Shown in pieces: positions 51,454 to 60,418 of a stretch of 64,000 bases of DNA (its first letter is position 1; each line of letters begins with the position of its first letter). Source of the stretch: JAFGSI01 sp041287425 (GTDB lineage Bacteria > Chloroflexota > Anaerolineae > Anaerolineales > Villigracilaceae); NCBI GenBank assembly GCA_041287425.1, contig JBEULG010000011.1:1-64000 (forward strand), in the 5' to 3' direction. Below the pieces are notes generated by a model. It saw only the letters and a program-made list of their open reading frames with translations, had not been told where the DNA came from and did no database searches. The translations under genes were made by a program, and so were the position numbers.

Positions 51454-53160
51454 ATGTCTTCTTCGCGCAACTTGACCGTTGAACACGCTCTGTATGGGCT
51501 GGCGCTGGCGCTTGGCCTGGGAATCCGGCTGCTGAACCTGGGGCGGCTGCCGCTCTCCGACTTCGAGGCCAACTGGGCCTTGCAGGCCCTCGACCTGGCG
51601 CAGGGGAGGGGCCCTCAGGTCGGCGCCAACCCCGCTTACGTGCACCTGACCGCCCTCCTGTTCTATCTGCTGCCGGCCTCGAATTTCTTGGCGCGCCTGT
51701 GGCCGGCGCTGACGGGGGCGAGTCTGATTCTCCTGCCGTTCTTCTGGCGCCAGCGCCTGGGACGCCTGCCGGCGCTCTTGCTCGCCTTTGGCCTGGCGTT
51801 TGATCCCGGCCTGACCGCCCTGGCGCGCCTGGCGGGCGGGCCGATTCTTGCCCTGGCAGCCGTCTTGTGGGGCATCACGTTCTGGCGGGGCGGCCGCATC
51901 GCTCCGGCGGGAATCTGCGCCGGGCTGGCGCTGCTTTCCGGACCGGCAGCCTGGTTCGGCCTGGTGAGCCTGGCTCTGGTCGCCGGCCTGAAGCAAATCG
52001 GACCGCGTCCGCGCCCCGTTGAAACGAATCAGCCGGAGAGTCCGGCCCGCTTCGATGGGCGGGGTGTGCGCACGGCTGCTTTGTGGGGGCTGGGAACGCT
52101 TCTTCTGCTCGGTACGCTGGCTCTGCTTTCGCCGCTTGGCCTGAGCGGAGTCTTCGGCGCTTTGTTGACCTTCCTGCGCGGCTGGTGGGCCGCGCCGCAA
52201 ATCTTGCCGCATCAAATCCTGATCGCTTTGCCGGCCTATGCGCCTCTGGCGCTGATTTTTGGGCTGGCAGGACTCGTGCGCGCCATCCTGGTGAGGGACG
52301 AGGAAATGCTCCGGCTGGGGTTGTGGATGCTGACCGCTCTGCTGCTGGCCCTCGTTTACCCTGCCCGCCAGGTGGCCGACTTGATGTGGATGCTCGTGCC
52401 GCTGTGGGCGCTGGCGGCGGCGGAACTCAACCGCCATTTCGATTTCGCCGCGCACAGCCGCTGGGGTCTGGCCGGGACGATGACGCTGACCTTTGCCCTG
52501 TTGACCTCCACCTGGTTCTATTTGACCAACGCCGTCAACGTGAATCTGCCGGGGCAATTCGGCCAGGCGCGCCTGCTGATTTTGCTGGGTCTCTTGCTGG
52601 TGCTGGCGCTGACGCTGGTGCTGGTGGCTTACGGCTGGTCGCTGGCGCTGGCGCGCCTGGGGCTGGTCTGGGGCGGCGGGATGTTTCTGTTCCTGCTGAC
52701 GATTGCCGCCCTGACCGATGCCGCCGGCCTGCGCCAGCCGCGCACGGCCGAGTTGTGGACTCCCGCGCCGCGCATTGCCCAGGCTGATTTGCTGCTCGAA
52801 ACCATCGAAGAACTCTCGGCCTGGAATGCCCGCGACCCGCGCGGCCTGCCGGTGACGGTAGCCGGCATCGAATCGCCGGCCTTGCGCTGGCTCTTGCGCG
52901 CCCATCCGCTCGAATGGACTCTCGCCCCTCCGGTCAATCAGGCGCCGCCGCTGTTGATTACCGCCGAAGTCCAGCCGAATCTGGTCGCGGCCTACCGCGG
53001 TCAGGACTTCATCTGGCGGCAAAGCCCCGGCTGGCTCAACGCCCTGCCCGGCGATTGGCTGCGCTGGTATCTATTTCGTCAGATTGCCATGCAATCGGAA
53101 ACCATCATTTTATGGGCGCGCAGCGACCTGCTGTTCGAGGCGCCGCCTGCCGCCCCCTGA
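51454..53160 (+). CDS. GT39-like membrane protein
   Basis: 568 residues from ATG 51454. About 11-12 membrane helices with the PMT-like opening LLNLGRLPLSDFEANWALQA, in which the acidic residue after the first helix sits as in the superfamily. It lacks the YYY motif. Last of the four large membrane proteins; the cytidylate kinase gene follows after nine bases. Donor and acceptor unknown. Confidence 0.75.
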   Translation: MSSSRNLTVEHALYGLALALGLGIRLLNLGRLPLSDFEANWALQALDLAQGRGPQVGANPAYVHLTALLFYLLPASNFLARLWPALTGASLILLPFFWRQRLGRLPALLLAFGLAFDPGLTALARLAGGPILALAAVLWGITFWRGGRIAPAGICAGLALLSGPAAWFGLVSLALVAGLKQIGPRPRPVETNQPESPARFDGRGVRTAALWGLGTLLLLGTLALLSPLGLSGVFGALLTFLRGWWAAPQILPHQILIALPAYAPLALIFGLAGLVRAILVRDEEMLRLGLWMLTALLLALVYPARQVADLMWMLVPLWALAAAELNRHFDFAAHSRWGLAGTMTLTFALLTSTWFYLTNAVNVNLPGQFGQARLLILLGLLLVLALTLVLVAYGWSLALARLGLVWGGGMFLFLLTIAALTDAAGLRQPRTAELWTPAPRIAQADLLLETIEELSAWNARDPRGLPVTVAGIESPALRWLLRAHPLEWTLAPPVNQAPPLLITAEVQPNLVAAYRGQDFIWRQSPGWLNALPGDWLRWYLFRQIAMQSETIILWARSDLLFEAPPAAP

Positions 53161-53169
53161 GGGAGAACC

Positions 53170-53844
53170 ATGCCTGTTCCGAACATCATTGCCATTGACG
53201 GCCCGGCGGCTTCGGGCAAATCCACACTCGGCAAGCGCCTGGCCGACGCCCTCGGCTACCTGTTCTTCGACACCGGCGTCATGTACCGCGCCGTCACCTG
53301 GGCCGCGTTGCAGCGCGGCATCCCCATCGAGGACGAGGCCGGGGTGACGCGCCTGGCCGAGACCGCCCAGATCGACGTCCGCCCGCCGTCGCGCGATGAC
53401 GGCCGCGCCTGCGACGTGCTGGTGGACGGCGTGGACTGCACCTGGGAGACACGCCGCCCCGAGGTGGATGCCAACGTCTCGCCTGTTTCGGCTTATCCGG
53501 GCGTGCGGCGGGCACTGGCCGCCCAACAGCGGCGGATCGGTCTGCGCGGCCGGGTGGTGATGGTCGGGCGCGATATCGGGACGGTGGTTCTGCCGGAGGC
53601 CGACTTGAAAATCTATCTCGACGCCTCGCCCGAAGAGCGCGCCCGCCGCCGCTACCGCGAGATTCTGGGGCGCGGCGGTCAGGCCGATTACGAGGAGATT
53701 CTGGCGGGCGTCCGCCGGCGCGACGAAATCGACTCGACCCGCGCCGTCGCCCCGCTGCGGCCGGCGCAGGACGCCGTCATCCTCGATTCGGACCGCCTGA
53801 ACGCCGACGAAGTCTTTGCCCGCGTGGAGGCGCTTTGCCGATGA
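53170..53844 (+). CDS. cmk: Cytidylate kinase
   Basis: 224 residues. P-loop AIDGPAASGKSTLGK, FFDTGVMYRAVTWAAL, GRDIGTVVLPEADLKIYLDA and the lid ARRRYREILGRG are those of bacterial CMP/dCMP kinase. Preceded by AGGGAGAACC. Its stop overlaps the start of the first acyltransferase gene (ATGA at 53841), a cmk-plsC pairing seen in many bacteria. Confidence 0.97.
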   Translation: MPVPNIIAIDGPAASGKSTLGKRLADALGYLFFDTGVMYRAVTWAALQRGIPIEDEAGVTRLAETAQIDVRPPSRDDGRACDVLVDGVDCTWETRRPEVDANVSPVSAYPGVRRALAAQQRRIGLRGRVVMVGRDIGTVVLPEADLKIYLDASPEERARRRYREILGRGGQADYEEILAGVRRRDEIDSTRAVAPLRPAQDAVILDSDRLNADEVFARVEALCR

Positions 53845-54533
53845 AAGCGAATTATCGGGTGGCCTGGTGGCGGTGCTGGATTGCCCGCCCGCTCATCCGG
53901 GGGGCATTGCGGGCGTTGTTCCGTCTGCTGGCCCCGGTGACCATCACCGGCCGCGAGAATGTGCCGCGCCGCCAGGCCTATATCGTGGCTATCAATCACG
54001 TCTCGCTTTTCGACCCACCTTTTGCCGGCGTCTTCTGGCCCGAACAACTGGAGGCCATGGGTGCGGTGGACATCTGGTCGCGGCCGGGGCAGAACATCCT
54101 GGCCCGGCTGTGGGGCGGTATCAAAGTCCACCGCGGCGAGTATGACCGGGCGATGTTCGAGACCGTCCTGTCGGCTCTGCGCGCCGGTTATCCGCTGCTG
54201 ATTGCGCCGGAGGGCGGGCGCTCGCATGCGCCGGGTATGCGGCCCGCCCGGCCTGGGGTGGCTTACCTGGCCGAGCAGGCGGACGTACCGGTGATACCGG
54301 TGGGCATCGTCGGTACGACCGACGATTTCTGGCGCAAAGCCAGCCGGGGCTTGCGTCCGCGCCTGGAGATGCACATCGGCCGGCCGATTCATCTGCCGCC
54401 GGTGGAGGGAAACGGCGCGGCGCGGCGCGACGCCCGTCAGCGCAATGCGGACTTGATTATGTACAAGATTGCCGAACTGCTTCCGGAGGAGTATCGCGGT
54501 GTCTACGGAAATTCCCCCCAAGCCGATCAGTGA
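53841..54533 (+). CDS. plsC: 1-acylglycerol-3-phosphate acyltransferase-like protein (PlsC family), copy 1
   Basis: 230 residues from the ATG overlapping the cmk stop. Motif I NHVSLFD (H-x4-D), IAPEGGRSHA for motif III and VPVIPVGIVGT for motif IV are intact. It acylates lysophosphatidic acid or a related acceptor at the inner membrane face. Its 3' end overlaps the next gene by 35 bases. Confidence 0.9.
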   Translation: MKANYRVAWWRCWIARPLIRGALRALFRLLAPVTITGRENVPRRQAYIVAINHVSLFDPPFAGVFWPEQLEAMGAVDIWSRPGQNILARLWGGIKVHRGEYDRAMFETVLSALRAGYPLLIAPEGGRSHAPGMRPARPGVAYLAEQADVPVIPVGIVGTTDDFWRKASRGLRPRLEMHIGRPIHLPPVEGNGAARRDARQRNADLIMYKIAELLPEEYRGVYGNSPQADQ

Positions 54534-55224
54534 AGTCTGGCGGCCCGAACTGGTGCGTCTGCCGCGCCTGACCCTCGGCCGGCGGCTGTTCCGACTCTTC
54601 GTGCGCGGCCTGTGCCGGCTGGTGACCGCTGTTTGCACGCGGCCCAGCGTGCGCGGCCTGGAAAATTACCCGCGCCAGGGGCCGGCGCTCATCGCCATGA
54701 ACCATCTGGGCGATCCCGATTCGTTCCTCATCCTGGGTTACCTGCCCGAAGTGCCCGAGTCGATGGGCAAAATCGAATTGCGCGACATCCCCGTCCTGGG
54801 GGCGGTGATGGAGGCCCTGGGAGTCATCTGGGTCCACCGCGGCCGGGCCGACCGGCGGGCGATTGCCGCCGCGTTGGAGGGATTCCGCCAGGGACGGCGC
54901 ATCCTCATCGCCCCCGAAGGGCGCGAATCGCTGACCGGCGCCCTGGAGCCGGGAACCGAGGGAGCGGCTTTCCTGGCGCTCAAAGCGGGCGTGCCGGTGG
55001 TCCCGCTGGTCGTCACCGGCACCGAAACCTGGCGGATTTTCGGCAACCTCAAGAAATTGCGCCGCACGCCCGTCTCGCTGACGGTGGGCAAACCCTTTGT
55101 GCTGTCGGGCGAGGGGCGGGAAGCAGTGCGGGAGGGTACGCGCCTCATCATGGAGTCCCTGGCCCGTTTGCTGCCGCCGGAGTACCGCGGGGTTTATCGT
55201 TACGTAGAGGAGGAAAATGACTAA
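54499..55224 (+). CDS. PlsC family acyltransferase, copy 2
   Basis: 241 residues from GTG 54499, chosen because CCGGAGGAG lies at the right distance; an upstream in-frame codon at 54469 has no such site. Motif I is NHLGDPDS, motif III IAPEGRES, motif IV VPVVPLVVTGT. It starts inside copy 1 and its stop overlaps copy 3 by eight bases, so the three are tightly coupled. Sequence differs clearly from copies 1 and 3. Confidence 0.88.
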   Translation: MSTEIPPKPISEVWRPELVRLPRLTLGRRLFRLFVRGLCRLVTAVCTRPSVRGLENYPRQGPALIAMNHLGDPDSFLILGYLPEVPESMGKIELRDIPVLGAVMEALGVIWVHRGRADRRAIAAALEGFRQGRRILIAPEGRESLTGALEPGTEGAAFLALKAGVPVVPLVVTGTETWRIFGNLKKLRRTPVSLTVGKPFVLSGEGREAVREGTRLIMESLARLLPPEYRGVYRYVEEEND

Positions 55225-55927
55225 GACGCCCGTTTACGTGCATGCCGAACACGAACGCATCCGGCGCATTCTGCGATTCTGGATTAAGGTGGCGGCTGCG
55301 CTATTGGTCAAGATGGGCGATTTCGAGGGCGCCGAGCGCGTCCCTGCTGAGGGGCCGCTCTTGCTCTACAGCAATCACATCTCGATGATTGACCCCATTT
55401 TGATTATTCACGCTGTCAAGCGCAATCTCGTGCCGCTGGCGAAAATCGAGGCTTACGATTATCCGTTCATCGGCATCTTTCCACGCTTGTGGCGGGTGAT
55501 TACTGTCCAGCGCGGCGAAGTGGACCGGCGCGCTCTGCAGGCTTGCCTGGCGGTTTTGCAGGCAGGCGAAATTTTGTGGGTGGCGCCGGAGGGGACCCGC
55601 CGGCCGGCGCTGCTGGAAGCCAAGGACGGCATGGCTTACATTGCGGCGCGCTCTGGCGCCCCGCTGATGCCGGTCGCCGTGGACGGGACGCGCGGTTTCC
55701 CGGCGCTGCCTTTTAGCCAGCGCTGGCGTCAGGGGCCGCCGGCCACGCTGAAGTTTGGGCGCATGTTCCGCTTCAAGCCGCTCCAAAATCTACGCGACCG
55801 GCAAACGCTGGCCAAGATGACCCGCGAAGCGATGTATATTCTCAGCGCTTTGCTGCCGCCCGAACGGCGTGGAGCGTTCGCCGACCTTTCGCAGGCAACC
55901 GAGGAGACTATTGAGTGGCTCGATTGA
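55217..55927 (+). CDS. PlsC family acyltransferase, copy 3
   Basis: 236 residues. Motif I NHISMID, motif III VAPEGTRRPA, motif IV APLMPVAVDGTRG. GGAGGAAA precedes the ATG. Three diverged copies suggest specialised acceptors or acyl chains, for example glycerol-phosphate versus sugar-lipid acceptors, but nothing in the sequence decides this. Confidence 0.88.
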   Translation: MTKTPVYVHAEHERIRRILRFWIKVAAALLVKMGDFEGAERVPAEGPLLLYSNHISMIDPILIIHAVKRNLVPLAKIEAYDYPFIGIFPRLWRVITVQRGEVDRRALQACLAVLQAGEILWVAPEGTRRPALLEAKDGMAYIAARSGAPLMPVAVDGTRGFPALPFSQRWRQGPPATLKFGRMFRFKPLQNLRDRQTLAKMTREAMYILSALLPPERRGAFADLSQATEETIEWLD

Positions 55928-56105
55928 CCACTCTTGCCAGCGCCCGATTTTAAACGGCCATGCTATAATAGACTTCACTGGGAATGACCGCCATGACGCG
56001 GAGAGCGCCAAGAGAAGGCTTTGGCGATTCCCCAATCTGCCGGGCGTCCTGATGTCTTGGCGGTATAAATTATTGCCTGAAGTCAGATGATGCCACGGGG
56101 CGCCT
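55928..56105 (+). promoter_or_regulatory. Promoter and structured leader of the large sensor kinase gene
   Basis: TATAAT at 55964-55969 is followed by about 130 bases of leader containing a CGCCAA...TTGGCG stem. No good -35 and no known riboswitch pattern seen. Confidence 0.4.
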
Positions 56106-59100
56106 ATGACGCCTTTTCTGACGCTCTTGACAGAACCCGCCTACCTCATCCCGTTGACCAGCCTGTTGGGCTGGCTGGTGTGGTTTGTGTTGCTTGGACT
56201 GACGGCTTGGGCGGCGGTCCGCTGGCGCATTTACCAGGTGCGGGGCAGGCATCGCTGGCTGGTGATGCTGATTTTCGTCGCCATGATTCCTCTGACCGGC
56301 CTCTTCGTGGGGGTACGTTTGCCGGTCGGTGTGGCGCTGCCCCAGCCGGGAATTCCTGAAGCCCCTCATCGTCCCTCGCTGATTCTTTTTGCAGCCCTGC
56401 CCTGGATGCTGGCGGGCGGTTTTTTGGGGCCGGTTCAGGCCGCCCTGGTGGGTTTGCTGGCCGGTTTGACCCGCAGTCTGTGGGATACCCACAACCTGTT
56501 CACCATTCTGGAGCCGGCCATCCTGGCGGTTCTGTTCAGCGCAGCCGTCCGTCAACGATACCGCACCCTGTTCTACCGTCTGCTGCGCCAGCCGTTGCTG
56601 GTGGCCATCTTCCTGATTCCTGTTTACGCGCTTACTTTCATCATCGGGGCTTTTTCTTCGGCCACGAGCAGTCTGCCGGCCCGCCTGGATTATGCCTTCA
56701 CGAATGTTTGGCCCGCCACGCAGGCCTGCGCAGGCGAATTGCTCCTGGCAGGTCTGTTCGTGCAGTTCGTGGCGCTGGTAGCCGGGCGCGCCTGGGGACA
56801 CAAGGAGACCCTCCTGCCCTCACCGGGCGAGCGCAGCCTGGAAGCGCGCTTTCTGTTCGGCGGCGGGACGTTTATCGTTCTGCTGCTCCTCTCCCTGCTG
56901 GCCGGCGATTGGATTGTGGCCGGCAACGCTGCTCAGCGTCTGCTGCGGGAACGTCTCTCCAGCACGGCTCAGTCGGCGGCCGAAAGCGTGCCCTTCTTTC
57001 TCGAGACGGGACAAAATCTGGTGGTCCAACTGGCCAGCGACCCGCGCTTGCGGGACGAGGCGGGCGAAGCCCTCACGCTGGTGCTGAGCGAACAGATTCG
57101 TTCTGTGCCTTATTTCGACCAACTGGTGGTGCTCGATGCGCAGGGCAGTGTCATCGGCGGATATCCGCTGGGCGATGCCCAGGCGCTGGCTCTGACGCCG
57201 GAGGAAGTCGTCGGCGTGCAAATTGCCTTCCAGGGGGTGGCCATCCAGATTTATTCGATTCCGCCAGCCCCCGGTGGGGCGGCGGCGCGCCTGTCTTTTT
57301 TGGCCGCCGTTGCCGATGAAAGCGGCCAGACTCGGCGAGTCCTGCTGGGGCGCACCGACCTGAACAACAACCCTCTGACGCAGCCGCTGCTCAACAGTCT
57401 GCGCGGCATGGAAGCGCTGGGCGGCACGGGCTTGCTGCTCGACGAACAGGGGCGCATTCTCTTCCACCCCAGCCCCGATCTCTTGATGACCACTTATCTG
57501 GATGAAAGGCGTGACCAGGCCGATTTCTATACCCTGCCCGCTCCCGGCGGGACGCGCAACCTGGTCTATTATCAGCCCGTGCCGGGGCGCGCCTGGGCGG
57601 TGGTCTTGATTGTGCCGGCCGAGCAGGCCCAGCAACTCTCGTTGGACATTGCGACGCCGCTTTCGATGATGATCCTCATCCTGGCCCTGATTACGCTCAT
57701 CTCTTTTCGTCTCAGCCTGCAGACGGTCACCTCCTCCCTGAAGAATTTGGCCACCGAGGCGGCCCGGATTGCCCAGGGGCAACTCGATCACCCGCTCCAG
57801 GTCCAGAGCGTGGACGAGGTCGGCCAGTTGGGGCGGGCTTTCGAACAGATGCGCGTCAGTCTGCATGCCCGGCTGGAGGAACTGAATCAGTTGCTGTTGG
57901 TCAGCCAGGGGGTGGCCTCCAGCCTGGAGATGGAGGACGCCGTTCAGCCGGTACTGGAAGCCGTCCTGGCGAGCGGCGCCAGCGCGGTGCGGGTGGTGCT
58001 GCTGCCCGCCCCCTCCCAATTGTCCGACGAGTCCAGCCTGCATTTTGCGCTTGGCGCGGACAAAGAATTGTATGCCTACCTGGATGAGCAAATCCTCAAC
58101 CTGGCGCAACGTCAGGGACGCCTGATTCTGAATAATCTCAGCCGGACGCGTTTACTGGACGTGAAGCCGGGCCAGCCCCTGCCGGCAGCGCTCATCGCGG
58201 TTTCTCTGTATCACGAGAATCGTTACTACGGCGCCCTGTGGGCGGCCTACAATCAGCCGCGTCAGTTTTCCGAGGAGGATGTGCGCTTCCTGACCACTCT
58301 GGCCGGACAGGCGGCGGTAGCCGCCTCCAATGCCCGCCTGTTCCGCACCGCTGAGGTGGGACGTCAGCGGCTGGCGGCGATTCTAGCCTCCACGCCGGAC
58401 CCAGTCTTGGTGACCGACCAGGAGAACCGCCTCCTGCTGGCCAACCCGGCCGCCAAACAGGCCCTGGGCGCCACCCTGGGGGCGGCCGAGGGTCAGCCCA
58501 CCGAGAAGGTCATCAGTCAGCAGGAACTGCGCGACCTGCTCAAAGTGTTGGAAGACACCAAACAGTCTGCCGAATTGATCATGCCGGACGGGAAGGTTTA
58601 CTTTGCCACCGCTTCCTCCGTCATCGCCGACGGCCGTCCGGTGGGCCGGGTGTGCGTGATGCGCGACGTCACCCATTTCAAAGAGTTGGACGCCCTCAAG
58701 TCGGATTTCGTTGCTACGGTCAGCCATGACTTGCGCTCTCCCCTGACCCTGATGCGCGGCTATGCCACCATGCTCGAAATGGTCGGCGAACTCAATGAGC
58801 AACAGCATAGTTACGTTACCAAGATCATTGCCGGCGTGGAGAGCATGTCGCGCCTGGTGAACAATTTGTTAGATTTGGGCCGCATTGATGCCGGTGTGGG
58901 CTTGCAAGTCGAACAGATGCCCATCCTGGAGGTAGCGGAAAACGTCGTCGGTACGCTTCAAATGCAGGCCGATCAGAAGCAAATCAGCCTGGGAATGGAA
59001 ATTGACCGCGATTTGCCGCAGTTGATTGCGGCCGACCGGGCCCTGATTCAGCAGGCGCTCTACAACCTGGTCGAGAATGCCGTCAAGTACACGCCCAATG

Positions 59101-59402
59101 GAGGGCGGGTGGTGATGAGGCTGCGCAGCCGGCCGGATGGCATCCAATTCGAGGTGCAGGATACCGGCATCGGCATCGCGCCGGCTGACCAGCCGCGGCT
59201 GTTCGAGAAGTTCTTTCGCGGCACCAGCCGGGAGGCGCGTCAGCAACGCGGCAGCGGCCTGGGGCTGGCCATCGTGCGCTCGATTGCAGAGCGTCACGGC
59301 GGCCGAGTCTGGGTCGAGAGCCGCCTGGGGGAGGGGAGCACGTTTTTCCTGTTCATTCCCCACAAGGCGGGCGGAGAAAAGAAAGAGTCGAAACAGGTTT
59401 GA
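56106..59402 (+). CDS. Large membrane sensor histidine kinase (membrane sensor-Cache-HAMP-GAF-PAS-HisKA-HATPase)
   Basis: 1098 residues. About six to seven N-terminal helices (1-240) are followed by one at about 255-275, a Cache-like external domain (about 280-515), another helix (about 520-540), HAMP, a GAF-like domain (about 590-745), PAS (about 755-855), HisKA with His874 in VSHDLRSPLTLMRGY, and HATPase (NAVKYTPNGG, QDTGIGIAPADQ, GSGLGLAIVRSI). It should sense both external and internal cues. No response regulator is adjacent. The stop codon lies within the rpmH promoter. Confidence 0.92.
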   Translation: MTPFLTLLTEPAYLIPLTSLLGWLVWFVLLGLTAWAAVRWRIYQVRGRHRWLVMLIFVAMIPLTGLFVGVRLPVGVALPQPGIPEAPHRPSLILFAALPWMLAGGFLGPVQAALVGLLAGLTRSLWDTHNLFTILEPAILAVLFSAAVRQRYRTLFYRLLRQPLLVAIFLIPVYALTFIIGAFSSATSSLPARLDYAFTNVWPATQACAGELLLAGLFVQFVALVAGRAWGHKETLLPSPGERSLEARFLFGGGTFIVLLLLSLLAGDWIVAGNAAQRLLRERLSSTAQSAAESVPFFLETGQNLVVQLASDPRLRDEAGEALTLVLSEQIRSVPYFDQLVVLDAQGSVIGGYPLGDAQALALTPEEVVGVQIAFQGVAIQIYSIPPAPGGAAARLSFLAAVADESGQTRRVLLGRTDLNNNPLTQPLLNSLRGMEALGGTGLLLDEQGRILFHPSPDLLMTTYLDERRDQADFYTLPAPGGTRNLVYYQPVPGRAWAVVLIVPAEQAQQLSLDIATPLSMMILILALITLISFRLSLQTVTSSLKNLATEAARIAQGQLDHPLQVQSVDEVGQLGRAFEQMRVSLHARLEELNQLLLVSQGVASSLEMEDAVQPVLEAVLASGASAVRVVLLPAPSQLSDESSLHFALGADKELYAYLDEQILNLAQRQGRLILNNLSRTRLLDVKPGQPLPAALIAVSLYHENRYYGALWAAYNQPRQFSEEDVRFLTTLAGQAAVAASNARLFRTAEVGRQRLAAILASTPDPVLVTDQENRLLLANPAAKQALGATLGAAEGQPTEKVISQQELRDLLKVLEDTKQSAELIMPDGKVYFATASSVIADGRPVGRVCVMRDVTHFKELDALKSDFVATVSHDLRSPLTLMRGYATMLEMVGELNEQQHSYVTKIIAGVESMSRLVNNLLDLGRIDAGVGLQVEQMPILEVAENVVGTLQMQADQKQISLGMEIDRDLPQLIAADRALIQQALYNLVENAVKYTPNGGRVVMRLRSRPDGIQFEVQDTGIGIAPADQPRLFEKFFRGTSREARQQRGSGLGLAIVRSIAERHGGRVWVESRLGEGSTFFLFIPHKAGGEKKESKQV

Positions 59403-59428
59403 CCATTTTTGTACCTATACGGTATAAT
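59399..59428 (+). promoter_or_regulatory. Promoter of the rpmH-rnpA-yidD-yidC-jag cluster
   Basis: TTGACC (59399-59404), 18-base spacer, TATAAT (59423-59428). The -35 overlaps the stop codon of the kinase gene. A second TATAAG-like box lies near 59449. Confidence 0.75.
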
Positions 59429-59513
59429 AGCGTGCCGGTCTGAACCTGGTATAAGAACTGCCGGCAGATTCTTTGCTGCCCGGCGTTGAACTTTTAGTTT
59501 ATCGAGGTCAATG

Positions 59514-59687
59514 ATGTCGCCCAAACGTACATATCAACCGAAGATCAGGCGGCGGGTGCGCGTGCACGGTTTTCGCCAGCGCATGTCCACCGCCGACGGC
59601 CGTCAGGTGCTCAAGCGCCGTCGTTTGCGCGGTCGCTATCGGCTGACGGTGCGCAGCAATCAGCATGTCAAGCGGATACGCTGGTAG
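59514..59687 (+). CDS. rpmH: Ribosomal protein L34
   Basis: 57 residues from the second of two adjacent ATGs (59511, 59514); the second has the better spacing to GAGGT. KRTYQPKIRRRVRVHGFRQR and MSTADGRQVLKRRRLRGRYR are the L34 signature, with Arg/Lys-rich composition and a C-terminal extension (LTVRSNQHVKRIRW) of about ten residues compared with E. coli. First gene of the origin-type cluster. Confidence 0.96.
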   Translation: MSPKRTYQPKIRRRVRVHGFRQRMSTADGRQVLKRRRLRGRYRLTVRSNQHVKRIRW

Positions 59688-59765
59688 GAGGCCGGAGCGA
59701 TCGCGGAAAAACGTTGCCGCGGCCGGTTGGGATGACGGCTTCCATCAGCGGCAGTCGAGGCCCAG

Positions 59766-60116
59766 GTGAAGCGCCGCTTTCGCCTGACCCGGTCACAGGA
59801 CCTCAAGCGGGTGCGACAGGCAGGCAAGTCTTACACGCACCCGCTTGTCGTGTTGTATGTCATCCCCGCCGAGCGGCCGTGGGTGCGCGTCGGTGTGACG
59901 GCCAGCCGCGGGGTAGGAAGCGCCGTGCGGCGCAACCGCGCCAAGCGGCTGCTGCGGGCGGCGGTTTCCGCCTTGCTCCCCGACCTGCAGCCAGGGTTCG
60001 ATTTATTGCTGATTGCCCGCACCCCTCTGGCGGCCGCGAATATGATCCAAACCAAACGGGCGCTGGCTGCTCTCCTGAGCCGCGCCGGATTGCTCACCCC
60101 TTCTGAGAATGGCTGA
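59766..60116 (+). CDS. rnpA: Ribonuclease P protein component
   Basis: 116 residues from GTG 59766 with GAGG upstream. KRRFRLTRSQDLKRVRQAGK and the RNR motif VRRNRAKRLLRAAV identify RnpA, the protein subunit that helps the RNase P RNA bind pre-tRNA. Overlaps yidD by eight bases. Confidence 0.96.
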   Translation: MKRRFRLTRSQDLKRVRQAGKSYTHPLVVLYVIPAERPWVRVGVTASRGVGSAVRRNRAKRLLRAAVSALLPDLQPGFDLLLIARTPLAAANMIQTKRALAALLSRAGLLTPSENG

Positions 60117-60402
60117 TTTCCCGTATCTGCCGCGCGAATATCCTCACGAACCGCGCCTGCGCGACCTGCCGCGTTCGCCGCTCTACTGGCCGCGTTGGCT
60201 TCTCTTGGCGCTCATTCGGCTTTACCAGATGACGATTTCGCAAACCTTGCCTGCCGATACCTGCCGATTTTATCCATCCTGCTCGCATTATGGCTATCAG
60301 GCGATCTACAAACATGGCGTTCTGAAAGGCGGGCTGATGGCTATCTGGCGGGTGTTGCGTTGTAACCCTTTCAATCCGGGCGGGTATGACCCCGTGCCGT
60401 AG
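60109..60402 (+). CDS. yidD: Membrane protein insertion efficiency factor YidD
   Basis: 97 residues. LIRLYQMTISQTLPADTCRF, YPSCSHYGYQAI and GLMAIWRVLRCNPFNPGGYD are the family core; the amphipathic N-terminal helix is preceded by about 25 extra residues. Acts with YidC in membrane protein insertion. Confidence 0.96.
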   Translation: MADFPYLPREYPHEPRLRDLPRSPLYWPRWLLLALIRLYQMTISQTLPADTCRFYPSCSHYGYQAIYKHGVLKGGLMAIWRVLRCNPFNPGGYDPVP

Positions 60403-60418
60403 GAGAGTGAATTGCTCC

